Positions 35,001 to 46,389 of a stretch of DNA of 64,000 nucleotides are shown in pieces. Position 1 is the first letter of the stretch. Each line of letters opens with the position of its first letter. The position numbers and the translations under genes were made by a program. The DNA comes from Dipteronia dyeriana. Taxonomy: Eukaryota > Streptophyta > Magnoliopsida > Sapindales > Sapindaceae. The DNA is taken from positions 72,744,452-72,808,451 of the forward strand of contig CM065297.1 of NCBI GenBank assembly GCA_032871835.1. Direction: 5' to 3'. Below the pieces are notes generated by a model. It searched no databases, was not told the origin of the DNA, and saw only the letters and a list, made by a program, of their open reading frames with translations.

Positions 35001-36340
35001 CCTCAAAACATCCATATGATGGTATTCTACTCTCATTCAATAAATGGAGCCACGATGTCCATATCTACAAATGAAGTTCTCTATCGATTAACAAATGAAT
35101 ACCACCCAACTATCGAGGATAGACTATGCCATATAATCGTACTCATTGATAGCTCAATGATAAAACTTGCAACCATATGTCCATTATTTATCCTAGGATT
35201 GAGATAGACTCTTCGATTGTCTTCAAGTGAAAACTTTTATCCATAGACGGTTCTAGATAAAGTATTTCACTGTGATCCAATTCATTGCACCCAGTGCACT
35301 AGATTCTTTTGGTCAAAGACACACACTTTGATGGTTTTAGACTCATCATAACACATTTGATCCCACTCTAAAGCTAGCAAAAGAATCTACAACTTTAACA
35401 AGATAAAGGCGCCTAACCTTCTATCTTAAGTTGTGAATATTATTCAAGACTAACTAAAGAATTGTGTCTACCTCATACATATCTAGATGTATGAACAATT
35501 CTTCTTTTCTCATAGTCTTTTGACCTTATGATTATTTACTTTTGACAATTATAATAATGAAACTATAAATGCTATAAGATTTGTTAAACTAGAAATCACT
35601 TTATTCATATGAAAAAGATTGTTAATTACACTATTACACTCTTGCTATCGAGCATAATCCTAACATTTACCACGTGATTAGATGCATGAATTCTGTTCTT
35701 GAACATATTTTTAATATGCATTGAGTCATTGATTGTTGATTGAGTTTGTTTTTTTATGATAGCTTGCATTTAGGACATTTTTACCCTTTATATCTAAATC
35801 TTTTTGCTTTGCGTTTAGACATTGATAATTAGGTTTTATTGCTTGCATCTTTAAATTCTTAATTAAGCATTTAGTGTTTACCTAACATTAATTGCATTTA
35901 GAGTGTTTTAATATATTCACTTAGGTTTTTAAATCTCCTATTGAGTCAAGTATGGTGACTAAGAGTGTTAATGCACAAGAAATTGGTCTAGAATCACTAT
36001 TAAAGGTCTGCGGGTAGAATGAAATGTGTTAGTGATCGAGAATGGTGAGATTAGAGGTCAAGCTAGGTTGTAAACTTTCAATCAAATAATAGATTTGAGG
36101 ACTGGTAATGGCTAGAAGAGCCCGTGAGTTTTACCCAATTGGAGGGTTTCTCACTTAAATCAATCAATGTGTTTTTATTGTTTTCTGCACTTATATTTCG
36201 GTGATTGCTTGCTTGTTGTGATTGGTTTATATGGTTTAACTTTTGTTAATATTGATTAATAGAAAGTTGGCAATTAATTTTGATTAAAACCTATCCACCT
36301 CACTCTATGCTGTATTAGACACACTTTGTGTATTTTTAGT
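32058..36340 (+). repeat. right LTR of element D, split by a solo LTR
   Basis: Begins TGTAAGGACTACTTTT and continues to 33174, then resumes at 35671 after an insertion with TSD TTTAC. The end is placed near 36340, after a CCTATCCACCTCACTCTATG stretch that parallels other Sirevirus LTR ends; the exact edge is uncertain. Its start resembles the LTR of element 1 (7371) rather than D's left LTR. Words such as ACATGTCCCG, GTCCCGTGACAT and CACGAGAC recur at 32680-32870. Confidence 0.65.
33175..35665 (-). repeat. Angela-like solo LTR with TSD TTTAC
   Basis: Starts TGTAGGGAAAAAACGG and ends ATCGAGCATAATCCTAACA on the plus strand (a minus-strand LTR), 2491 bp, with TTTAC at 33170-33174 and 35666-35670. 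No primer site or polypurine tract adjoins it. Positions 33836-34150 hold roughly seven AAGAATCCTTTCC/AGGTGGATTTACTTGG units. An AT dinucleotide run lies at 33812-33830. Confidence 0.93.
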
Positions 36341-36530
36341 TGAAAATGAAAGGCATATAAAAATAGAAAAATACGCTAGTATTTTTCCCACCGATGTTGT
36401 GGTGAAAGTAATGACAAGACAAAATTTCAAGACGGATGAATTTTATCCATGTCTTTTAATAGAGTTGAAATTGTTGAAACTTTGCACACAAATGTAATAT
36501 CATTATTTATCTTCTCTCTTATGACAAATT
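36341..36530. other. unassigned spacer with a strong hairpin
   Basis: No similarity to the flanking LTRs is apparent. GAAAAATAC-GCTA-GTATTTTTC at about 36367-36388 is a perfect 9-bp stem. A weaker inverted pair, AAGACGGAT and ATCCATGTCTT, follows at about 36430-36458. Confidence 0.4.
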
Positions 36531-37211
36531 TGAAAATACATACACAATTAATTTTCCTAAAGCTAACCTGGAGTGGGTGAATTGGTTTTTACACATCTTT
36601 TCAATCCCTTAAAATAATAAAAAAAAAGTTAATCCGTTTAGATAGCCTGTATCACAATTTATTAAGCACACATAAACTATTGAAAAGTGTGTTCAATCTC
36701 GTATAGTCAAATATAGTCTACGATTCGCATGTGAAGAGTTTAAGCAAAAGATATATCATCAAGCACTTGTATATATTAATAACTGTTTCATATAAACTAT
36801 AACTAATCAAAGTGTAACTATATACAAATAAATCAAGTTACAAGAATAAATGAAATATACTGATCAAGTAGACATTTGTTCTCACATTTATACAAAAATC
36901 TTATTCTTACAAAGCTATTAATCAGTAAGGATCCAAATATGATTTAATCAAACGCATATACAATTATCAAAATGATAAGGATAGAGCCATTTGACATATC
37001 ATTTTTTTGGTGGTAAAACCTCCTAAGAGGAAACATCCACTGGTTGATTCCTTAACTATCGGCAACACCATCATTCACTAGTTGGATAAAAGTATACCCT
37101 AAAAAGTGACCACTTCATATGATACACCCTCTCTTGGATATCCCTCCTATCCTAACCTCGGGCCTTTTACTAATGAAGGAATTGTCAACTTTCTATCCAA
37201 GACGGACATGC
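36531..37211 (-). repeat. Sirevirus LTR end fragment
   Basis: Read on the minus strand it ends GTATGTATTTTCA at 36531 and holds the CACCCACTCCAGG end region and the stem CCTC/GAGG hairpin at 37019. It also holds a CTATCCAAGACGG block that parallels the CTTGGATAG block of the other Sirevirus LTRs. It is cut off at about 37211 by a family-R LTR. No primer site lies beyond its end. Confidence 0.72.
37019..37030 (-). promoter_or_regulatory. LTR hairpin with changed loop
   Basis: On the minus strand CCTC-TTAG-GAGG: stem kept, loop changed from TTCG to TTAG, before the shared GGTGGATGTTT-like flank on the complementary side. Confidence 0.55.
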
Positions 37212-38842
37212 TGTCGTTTAGTATAAGAAAATAGCTTGTCAAACAAAAAATTACAAACCCTAATTGTACTCAATAATTGATAAACAATATAGTGGGAAGT
37301 ATGGGTATCGTCCATAGAGATCGTTTTATAGCTATGTGTTCAAATTGATGCTCTAGATTAAATGCAAGAAAAGTAAATTTGCAATGGTTGTTGTAATGAA
37401 ATTTAACTAAAATGCAACTAAGTCTAGACTACTTTAAAATGCAACAAGTTAGTAAATGAAAAATATATGATAAATGGACTAAGGGAATGATTGATCTAAT
37501 AGACAAACAATGGGAAAAGTTGAATTCATAATTAAGAACATAAGGCAAATGTAACCAATCTAGATGTGTGTCATTGGTTGTATATCTCTCCTAAGTTTCC
37601 AATCTAGATGTATAGTATTGGCCACTCACAATTGATTTTCCACCAATGAGCATCAAACAAATAAGGGATTAGTCTCTTAATAAAATCATCAACCTAGATG
37701 TATAGAATGGATGCTTAACCCATCACAAGCAACTAACTTAGATGTATAGAATTGATTACCCATTCAAAGTTGAATAAATTTGAGATTATAAAATACAGGT
37801 CTCACTTGAGAATGTACACTTGTTTAACCCTTCCATTCACTTGAGCTAAAGAAGATCAAGTAGATGTATACCTAATCAATCACTCAAATAATGTCTCAAA
37901 CAAATTGATTAGTGAGGAATGTACAATCAAAGACAATTCATCATTGAAATCAATTAAAACAAAAGAATAGAACATATTTGATAGATTTATATAAAAATAT
38001 AGAGTTCATTACAAAGCCCATAACTCACCAAAGAATCACATCATCCCCCTAGTGGGATGATTAGCTACTTATGTCTATTACAAGAAATAAGCAAAGATAA
38101 GAGAATAGAAGAAAACCCATAGAAGAATTCTAATTCTTGTAGCTCCAAATTGATCTCCTTGCTTCCTTTTGGTGAGTAGATGATGTAGGTGATATGAAAA
38201 TTGGATGGGTTTTTAGAGAGAAAGTAATTCCCAAATCTAGAGAGAGAAAGTGGTTATGAATAGGTGTGTAGGCGTCTATGTCATAACATAATCAATCCAA
38301 TACATAGGTGTCTTCAAAAGGACTGATTTTGTTGATGTGGCTTCCTAACAAGTGAAATGAGTGGGTCTAGCATGGGTAAGGACCCGTGCAGTGACCAACA
38401 TAATAACCTGGATGTGCTGATTCCTTCTCTTGGGTTTGATAAAATACGCGGGTTATGCACGGTAGACCCGTGCAGTGACCCACGCAGTGACCTGATAGGC
38501 TTGCTCTGCTCCCTGGTCTGTACCCTGGTTTCCTCAAATACATGAGTTATACATGATTGGTGTGCTGGTTATGGCCCATGCATTTGTCAGCCTTCAAATC
38601 CTCTTCACGGTGCATGGGTTGTGCATGGTCAAGGACCCGTGCATATCCAGTGCACTGACACTTTTGCACTTCATTGATTATGGCATGTTTTCATTCATAA
38701 CTCCGTATTCCCCATCCATTCTTCCACAATGTACCTAATCGTCTGTAAACATAACAAATGAGCCATAAGACACGTAAAAAAAATGGAAACACAAAGGAAA
38801 TGGAATTAAAGGCCAAAATATATGACAATTTTAGCATGATCA
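37212..38842 (-). repeat. family-R LTR (3' LTR of element G)
   Basis: Related to 20759-22359 and 39017-40534: it shares the GGTATCGTCCATAG block, the CCAATCTAG...ATTGG units (37555-37770), CCCCTAGTGGGATGATTA, the CCCGTGCA-rich stretch (38370-38660), and the TGATCA end. The left edge is approximate because its first ~25 bases differ from the other copies. Confidence 0.75.
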
Positions 38843-39016
38843 AATACCCCTAAACTAAACCTTTGCTAGTCCTCTAGCAAACTCTAAAATGACATAAATA
38901 AGACTTAAATAAACTTGACTATATCTAAGGCTCTCCTAGACTCAACACAAATAATTTAATAAGTCGCAAGTCTAACCGGTGATGAGATGCAAGGATGAAT
39001 GATTGAGAGAAGTAGA
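38843..39016 (-). other. element G internal region, piece next to the LTR
   Basis: Begins AATACCCCTAAACTAAACC and CTAGTCCTCTAGCAAAC; no coding potential. The purine-rich complement next to the LTR is the inferred polypurine tract. Confidence 0.5.
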
Positions 39017-40534
39017 TGACCGAGCTATTTTTGTTTACAAAACATGTACAATGGAAAGTCGGGTATCGTCCAAATGGAAAGGGGAATCAGATGGCTAAAA
39101 CTAGTTAACTAATGTGAAACAAAAGTATGCATGAAAATGTAAAGATAAATGGTATGGTTTTGAAAAGTTAACAACTAAATGTACAAACTAGGATTAGGCA
39201 AGTCAATCTAATATGCAATTAGTGTTAATATGCAATGGGTTTTAAAATGATTGTTAAGACTAGGGAGTTGATGGATCACACTAGCAAACAATGGGTGTAT
39301 TGGTAATTAACATGAATGAACATTAATCTAATGTAACCAATCTATAGAGTATAGCATTGGTTGTATATCCCTTATGAGTTTCCAATCTAGAGGGTATAGT
39401 ATTGGCTACCCACAAGTGATTGTTCATGAATGCACATCTATCAAATTAAGGGACTAATCTCTTAATAAACTCACCAACCTAGATGGTATAGAGTTTGTGT
39501 TTAATCTCTCTCAAGCAATATAGAGGTTATAGAATTAGTCACTTAATTGAGATTAGATAAGGATAGAGATTAATAAGTCCGAATTTAACTAGAGGAGGGT
39601 ACTCTAGTTCAATCCTTCCATTCAAATGAGCTAAGAGAATTAAATAGAGGGTATACTCAATTCTCTACTCAAATAATTTCTCAAACAATTTGCAAAGAAA
39701 GGAGGGTACAATCTAAGACAAACAATTCTAGAAACCAATTAAAACAATGGATGAAACATAAATGATAGATTTAACAAAGTGAATAAAGTTTAATACAACC
39801 CAAGGTTCACAAATGAATCACATCAATCCCCTAGTGGGATGATTAGCTACTCATGATAAATACATATAAATAACTAGGAGAATAGAGATAGAGAAGACCC
39901 ATGAAGAGAAACTCCTCCTTTCTTGAAGCTATGATCCATAAACCTAGGTTAGATTTGGAGTATGGTTAGATTTGGTGGGGAATGATTCATAAACCTAGGT
40001 TAGTGGTTAGAGATGAGAGAAAGTGTTTGGGAGAGAGAAGAAATGATTCTTCGATTCAGAATTCGTCCCTTAGATGATAAGAACAAGATATATTTATAGA
40101 GATTCCAAAATAGGGCTGAAAATGCTGATGTGCCAGTCCTGACGTGTAATGCACGGTTAGTTCGTGGGTAATGACCCATACAGTAACCCGTGCAATTCCC
40201 TGTTGCTCGATTCTCAACTCTCAGCTTTTGGCAAATGCACAGACAAATGTGCGGTTGTGCGTGAGTCCAGACTCACGCATTGACCTGATGTCTTCTTTCA
40301 CTTCAATGTGCGCTAGTAATGACCTGCTCATGACCAGCACATCTGACCTTTATACTTAGTCAGATTTTTGACCTTTTTTCACACAAAACTGCATCTTTTA
40401 TACAATAATCCAAAATGTACCTAATCACCTGAAAACACAAATAAAGAACCATAAAGGACGTAAAAAAACACCAGAAAAGGAGACAAAGGTTAAGGAAATG
40501 AGGGCCAAAATATATAACAATTTTGGCACGATCA
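39017..40534 (-). repeat. solo LTR of family R nested in G
   Basis: Starts TGACCGAGCTATTTTTG and ends TTTTGGCACGATCA, 1518 bp. The flanks GTAGA (39012-39016) and GTATA (40535-40539) match at four of five bases, so a decayed TSD is likely. It carries CCAAT/CCAAC...TTGG-type units (39335-39540) and the GC-rich end block (40130-40340). Confidence 0.78.
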
Positions 40535-41069
40535 GTATACACATGCAAAGTAATCTAAAACAACTTGTAGTCACTTGACAGGAACTTGCACTATCACTAA
40601 TCACACGCCTAAGAGCGCTCTCATATCTAGAACTACTCACTCCACACCTTGAGCATAAGTCGCTTCGATTATAAACCTCACCTGGTTTTCTCTCTTTTTC
40701 GCTTAGATTCCTAAGTTCACACTCATTCAAGGTATGCAATGATGGAATTTATGCATAGAACTCTAATGCATTGCATACAATGTATATTAAAAAGCTGATA
40801 CTTTTTATGAACTAGGCTAGAAATGGTTCAATATGCAATGAACGTGGAAGATCAAGCATCAACAAATATTCCTAATAAGACATATCATGGATCAAATAGG
40901 ACGTTACCTTTTGTTGTAATGAGGTCATGGGGTTAAATGTAGTAAACAAAGAAAAAAGGGAAATTTTTGAGCGAAAAAAGATACTCACACATCCCAACTA
41001 AAGCTCTACTTGACAAACAATTTACATTACAATCTAGGCATCAGATTTCACACACCTTGTGCTTACAAA
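40535..41069 (-). other. element G internal region, middle piece
   Basis: Unique-looking AT-rich DNA between two nested LTRs. Short words such as TGCAATG and GCATTGCATACAATG recur at 40735-40830. No coding similarity was seen. Confidence 0.45.
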
Positions 41070-43543
41070 TGTAGGGAAAAAACGAGTTCAAAACCCAACA
41101 GAAGCGTGACAAAAACAAAATTAGGGTTTGGGTATAAATAATTTTTTTTCCCTTTTATACAACGAGAACCTTTACCTTAGATTAATTGATGTATATAAAA
41201 GTATCGTACCTTTTTTTGCTTGACGATTGAACAATCACCGAATTGATTCCGCAAGATCTTCCAATTCAATGACGAACGTGAATCACCTAGGAGTGTGAGC
41301 TCCCTTTTTTTAAATTGTATTCCTGAGGATGGAGACAAAGCAAAAATCTTTTCTTTGTTAGTTACAAATATCCTCCAAGAAAATTCCAAGAACGTCCGGT
41401 CACTTGTGAATTATCAATCAATTTGATTGAAACTCGCGTGAACATTGATTCGATGTTGTACACAAAACCCTTTTGATGTAAAGGATATTAGTATACTATC
41501 GAAAACAAAAACGTTCACCTTTTTTCTCTACTTGGCCGAATTCACACACTATTGCTTAGAGATGATTGAATTTTGTCTAGAATAAAATCAGATTTTTCTC
41601 CCTCAAAATTCCTATGGTAGCCGAATTCTTCACTAAGAAATATAGAGCTTGGTTGAATTCACCTCCAAATTACCTTAGTCATGACCGAAATTCTCTTACA
41701 TATATATAGGATCATAAATCCTTTCTTAAGAAGGATTCACTTGGTTGGCCAGAATCCTTTCCTTAGGTGGATTTATTTGGTAGTTAGAATCCTTATCTAA
41801 AAGAAATCTATCCTATCCCATATTGCATATGTGATAACCGAATTTCATGTTTTTGTTATAGATTAGGAGATTTGAATCTTTCCAAAGAAGGATTACTTGA
41901 TGGACAAGAATCCTATCCTTAGGTAGATTAACTTGGTGGTTATAAATCCTTTTCAAATAAGAATTTTACCACTAAGTAGTTTTACTTGGTGACCAAGAAT
42001 CCTTTTCCAAAAAGAATTCTTTCCTACACCAAGACTCCTAATCCAACTCAATAGTGTATTTGTAACCATATTAAAGACCTCCTAATTAGATTAGATAAAT
42101 AACTCCATTTATTTATCTACTTATCAAATATAGTCTTTAACATTAACTATACTACCAACAATAGTATAGTTTTAGGAGACCGTCTCCTACTAGGAAAAGA
42201 TTTTGACTTTTAATTAAAAAATTAATTAATCAACAAATTAATTAATTCCCATTTAATTAAATAATAAAATAATAAATAATATATTAAAGCTATTATTAAT
42301 AGCCTTTGTCGCCCATACCTTAATATAAAGACCATATATTATTTTTCTTATTTTATTAAATCCATTGGACCTTAATAAAAAGTCCACATGTGAACTAGAC
42401 CTATTCTTACAAAAAGAAACAAGTTCACATGCCTTAATACAATTCTAGATGGACCCCTAAATTGGTCCGGTAGAATATATCAAGTGATCCATGCAAGTTC
42501 GTGTAGATTGGGGATCTTGGCGGGCTATCTAAATTTAAGCTGCAATAGACACAACCCAATCACAATCAACAAATGATTCACTTAGGTCCGATCTATTTAA
42601 TTTTAGTTTATTCCACTAAAGAAGTAAAATTGAACTCTTAAATAAAGATAGAATAAGTTGTTGTTACTCATTCGTACCCTAGACAACCTTATTGGAGAAA
42701 GTGTATCCTCGTGAAGAATACAAGTAATTGCCAAGAGCTCATAGACCGCCTATAGCTCTCCAAGTTACCATATTTACTCATATGACCAAATTTTGAACTC
42801 GGATATTTTGACTTGTCCAGAAGCCATGTTTCAATAGACACTATTGAAAATTTAATGTTAAGATTTAATATCCAATACCTCAAAACATCCATATGATGGT
42901 ATTCTACTCTCATTCAATAAATGGAGCCACGATGTCCATATCTATAAATGAAATCCTCTATCGATTAACAAATGAATACCACCAAATTATCGAGGATATA
43001 CTAAGCTATATAATCGTACTCATTGATAGCTCAAATGATAACACTTGCAACCATACGTCCATCATTTATCTCAGGATTGAGATATACTCTCTGATTGTCT
43101 TTAAATGAAAACTTTTATCTATTGACGATTCTAGATATAGTATTTCATTTTGATCCTATTTAATGCACCCAATGCACTAGATTCTTTTGCCCAAAGACAC
43201 CACACTTTGATGATTTTAGACTCATCATAACACATTTGATCCCACTCAAATGCTAGCAAAAGAATCTACAACTTTGACAAGATAAAGGCGCCCAACCTTC
43301 TATCTTAAGTTGTGAATATTATTCATGACTAACTAAAGAATTGTGTCTACCTTATACATATCTAAATGTATGAACAATTCTTCTTTTCTCATATTCTTTT
43401 GACCTTATGATTATTATTTTTTGACAATTATAATAATTAAACTATAAATGCTATAAGATTTGTTAAACTAGAAATCACTTTATTCACATGAAACGATTGT
43501 TAATTACAATATTATACTCTTGCTATCGAGCATAATCCTAACA
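41070..43543 (-). repeat. Angela-like solo LTR with TSD ACAAA
   Basis: Starts TGTAGGGAAAAAACGAG and ends TATCGAGCATAATCCTAACA, 2474 bp, with ACAAA at 41065-41069 and 43544-43548. Closely follows the LTR at 33175, including the AAGGATT/AATCCTT unit array at 41705-42010. Confidence 0.93.
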
Positions 43544-44589
43544 ACAAATTGGTACTCCAAATTGTGAGGACATTTACTAATAGTTTCAAGGGTTCTTTCT
43601 TTCTTTTCTTTATGCCTTATTCTTTCTTGTATATATTTTTTCTTTTGGTTTTCTTTTCTTTTGTTGTCTTTTTCTTTCTTTTGATCTTTCTTTTCTTTTT
43701 CACCCATACACATTAAATTTTTACAATTTGGCTTGAAGTACAATTTTGGCACTTTTACATTTTGAGCCTATACTTGCATATCACTAAATTGCCTAAGTAC
43801 ACGTTGTGCTTACAAATGTGAGCTACTTACCTATCAACCACACAACACACCCTTGCATGATTGGCAATTAAAAAGGGTTGGCTTGTGTTTGGGCTTATGG
43901 TTATGTGGTTAATTGTGGTTCCAATTGAAAAACGTAAGTGTTTGGCTATAAAATTGGCTTTGTAGCACACAAAAGGATATAGGAATGTGTTTGGGCTTTT
44001 AAAATATTTAATGCACACACATTACCTATAATCATTTCCACAATTAGTCTATCAAGGGAATAAATGCATCCATCAAGCAATCCACTCTATATCTTTGCAA
44101 TACACTCTATATATGCAATGTATGTACTATGGCATGTGATGCATATTGATGAGAAAAGTGTTTAAAGAGTAGAAAGAATTTAACACTCGATGCGCTTTTT
44201 ATTAGGCTTGTTTTTGTAAACCTACGGGTAGTCTCTACTTTTAAAACAATGTGCAAGAGCACCAAGTCCCCTTCATTAAAGCACACAAAGGATGGGACAA
44301 GCCCAAAACAATGCAAGTGTACCCCACGAGTGGCAATAGTTTGCTACACAAGCTCAAAATACATCTATAGACTCGCCCAAAGCACACGCTCTAGGCATCA
44401 CATCCAAGCTAATGAAAGCTCGAAAATTTGGCCATAGCGACGAAATTGAAAATTTTGGACAACAAAGACTAAAAATGTCTAGAAAAAAAAATATGACTCA
44501 ACAATGCATACACACCCCCAAACCAAAACCCAACATTGTCCTCAATGTTGAAGACTAGAGAGTCTGGCCTGGTGTCACGCACCTAACAC
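43544..44589 (-). other. element G internal region, right piece
   Basis: Contains a pyrimidine-rich tract at 43586-43702 (TTTCTTTTC words; purine-rich on the minus strand) and, at 44512-44560, ACACCCCCAAACCAAAACCC then a CATTGTCCTCAATG inverted repeat. No coding similarity. Confidence 0.5.
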
Positions 44590-44941
44590 TGAAAATACAA
44601 ACACAGTTAATTTGTCGTAAGCTAACCTAGATGGGGTGAATAGGTTAGAACACCTTTTTTAACCCTTGAAACAAACTTAAGTTTGTCCATCTAGATAGCT
44701 TTTATTACAATTTTATTAATCACACAAGCACAATCAATTAGATAATGGAGTGCTTGATTAATTGAAAACTATGTAGTTAACAATCAATATGTGATACAAT
44801 CTTATTTAACTCTAACATACACTAAAAATATATAATAAGGAATTCAATAAAAAATATGACTATACACAATATATCAATTACACATACATATATGAGAGAT
44901 GGAGATAGAGAGAATTTGACACAAGATATTTACGTGGTAAA

Positions 44942-44953
44942 CCTCCGAAGAGG
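44942..44953 (-). promoter_or_regulatory. tetraloop hairpin in the LTR of element C
   Basis: Reads CCTC-TTCG-GAGG on the minus strand, followed by TTTACCACGTAAA; same place as in the other Sirevirus LTRs. Confidence 0.62.
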
Positions 44954-45099
44954 AAACATCCATGAGTTGATTCCACAACAACCAGCAAACACAATCCACT
45001 AGTAGATAAAATAGTACAATCTCTCAAGTGACCTCTTCACCAAGAAATCTACCCTCTTATCCTACATGAAGAAAGTGATGCCACCTTGCACAAATCAAA

Positions 45100-45290
45100 G
45101 ATTCACTCTCCAAAAAGTGACTTCCAATGCTCAACTTGAAGATTCACTCTCCAAATGAGACTTTCAATGCTCAACTTGAATATTCCCTCTCCAAATGAGA
45201 CTTCCAATGCATAAGTCAAAGAATCACTCTAAGGAATGTGACTTCCAATGCTCAATCCAAAGAATCACTAAATGGAATGAGGCTTCCAAC
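45100..45290 (-). repeat. ~51-bp tandem repeats in the LTR of element C
   Basis: About four units on the plus strand contain TCACTCTCCAAATGAGACTT and CCAATGCTCAACTTGAA with point differences. They sit where other Sirevirus LTRs have the GGAAGTCTTAGCTAGAG-type repeats. Confidence 0.8.
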
Positions 45291-46214
45291 CTCTTCACAA
45301 GGTAGCTAGGTGATCATGAATACAAAAGGCAAACAAGCAGGCAACATAGAAAATGATGATCAACAAATTCTATGGAAACTAGACATATGCATGAACTTCC
45401 ACAAATCAAATATAGTCTGGTCTAAAATGCATGAATGACAAATCTAGATCATGTGTTATATACTAAAAATCATTTAGCATCAAGATGCACTCATGAATCT
45501 AAAACTTGAATCACAAGATATGTACACTTAGCACAAATTCAAAGTTTTAGTCACATACACAAAATATGCTAAAATCATTTGACAAAGTCACTTAGATTTC
45601 TAGCTTAAATCCTAGAGCATGTTATATTCATATAATTCATTCAAATCTAAGAATAGCTATAAGAATACAAACACATGTGTTATACCTTGAAATTTGATCA
45701 ATATAACCCTAACACATGTATAGACAATTTTTCATAGAAAGAAATCAATCAAAGATCACAAAATAGTCCTATATGCAAAGCTAGCACAATACAATCTCAA
45801 TCATGAGAAAACATAGGAAAAATCCAAACCTAGCGCAACATGTGAGATTTTAATCAAAATTGAACTAGCTTCAAAAGAGTTCAAAACTCAAATTAAAATA
45901 ATCACAATATACATACATTCATTTAAGAAGATAACCAAAGGCAATTGATCAAGTTTTAAAACAAAACTCAAGATGAAAATCCATACATTATAAAAAACAG
46001 GGCAGTCCCGTTTTTGTGAGAATAACCTTCGAAAACGGCAAACAAAACTCCTCAAACCTTCTCATAAAAGATAGAAGAATGATAGATGAACACTCTCAAC
46101 TTTGGTTCACTTAAATCGAAGCTCAAACAAAGAAGATAGAGTGTTTGGAAGATGAGAAAATGTTGAGATAAAATTTTGCAATTATTTTTCAAAAAACTCC
46201 TTAGAATAAAAGGT

Positions 46215-46389
46215 GAGAGGGAAAGAGTTTATAAAAGAGAGGGAACATAAGAGCTAAAAGACCAAAATACCCCCACCCTATCGGGCTTCCCCGAGATGGT
46301 GCGTGACCATCTCAGGATCAGCAAGGGCATGAGCTCGAGATGGTCACACACCATCTCGAGGTTGCACCTTGTGATGGCCTTTGGCCATC
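46215..46389 (-). promoter_or_regulatory. promoter region of element C LTR: TATA-like box with upstream palindromes
   Basis: On the minus strand three palindromes come first: GATGGCC/GGCCATC (46373-46389), the 11-bp CTCGAGATGGT/ACCATCTCGAG (46334-46360, perfect) and GAGATGGT/ACCATCTC (46293-46313). The box TTTTATAAAC follows at about 46219-46228. The order suggests upstream promoter elements. Confidence 0.6.

Larger units (their letters stand above)
37212..44589 (-). mobile_element. non-coding family-R retroelement G (one LTR plus internal region)
   Basis: The LTR at 37212-38842 is followed on its right by TACCCCTAAACTAAAC, a polypurine tract when read on the minus strand. So the LTR is the 3' LTR and the internal region runs rightward to 44589, where a Sirevirus LTR interrupts. 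After two nested solo LTRs are removed the internal pieces total about 1.76 kb with no protein similarity. A large non-coding LTR element (LARD-like) fits. The second LTR was not found. Confidence 0.55.

Noticed and set aside
34812..35207. A ~74-codon minus-strand open frame and an overlapping ~63-71-codon plus-strand open frame recur at 34812-35207, 42689-43108, 53091-53510, 58053-58268 and 62901-63308.
   Set aside because: They lie at the same place in each Angela-like LTR, so recurrence follows from LTR homology. Frames are shifted or shortened in several copies, and no protein family is recognisable.
43586..43702. Pyrimidine-rich tract as a possible splice or coding signal.
   Set aside because: No exon-like sequence adjoins it; it is within the non-coding internal region of element G.
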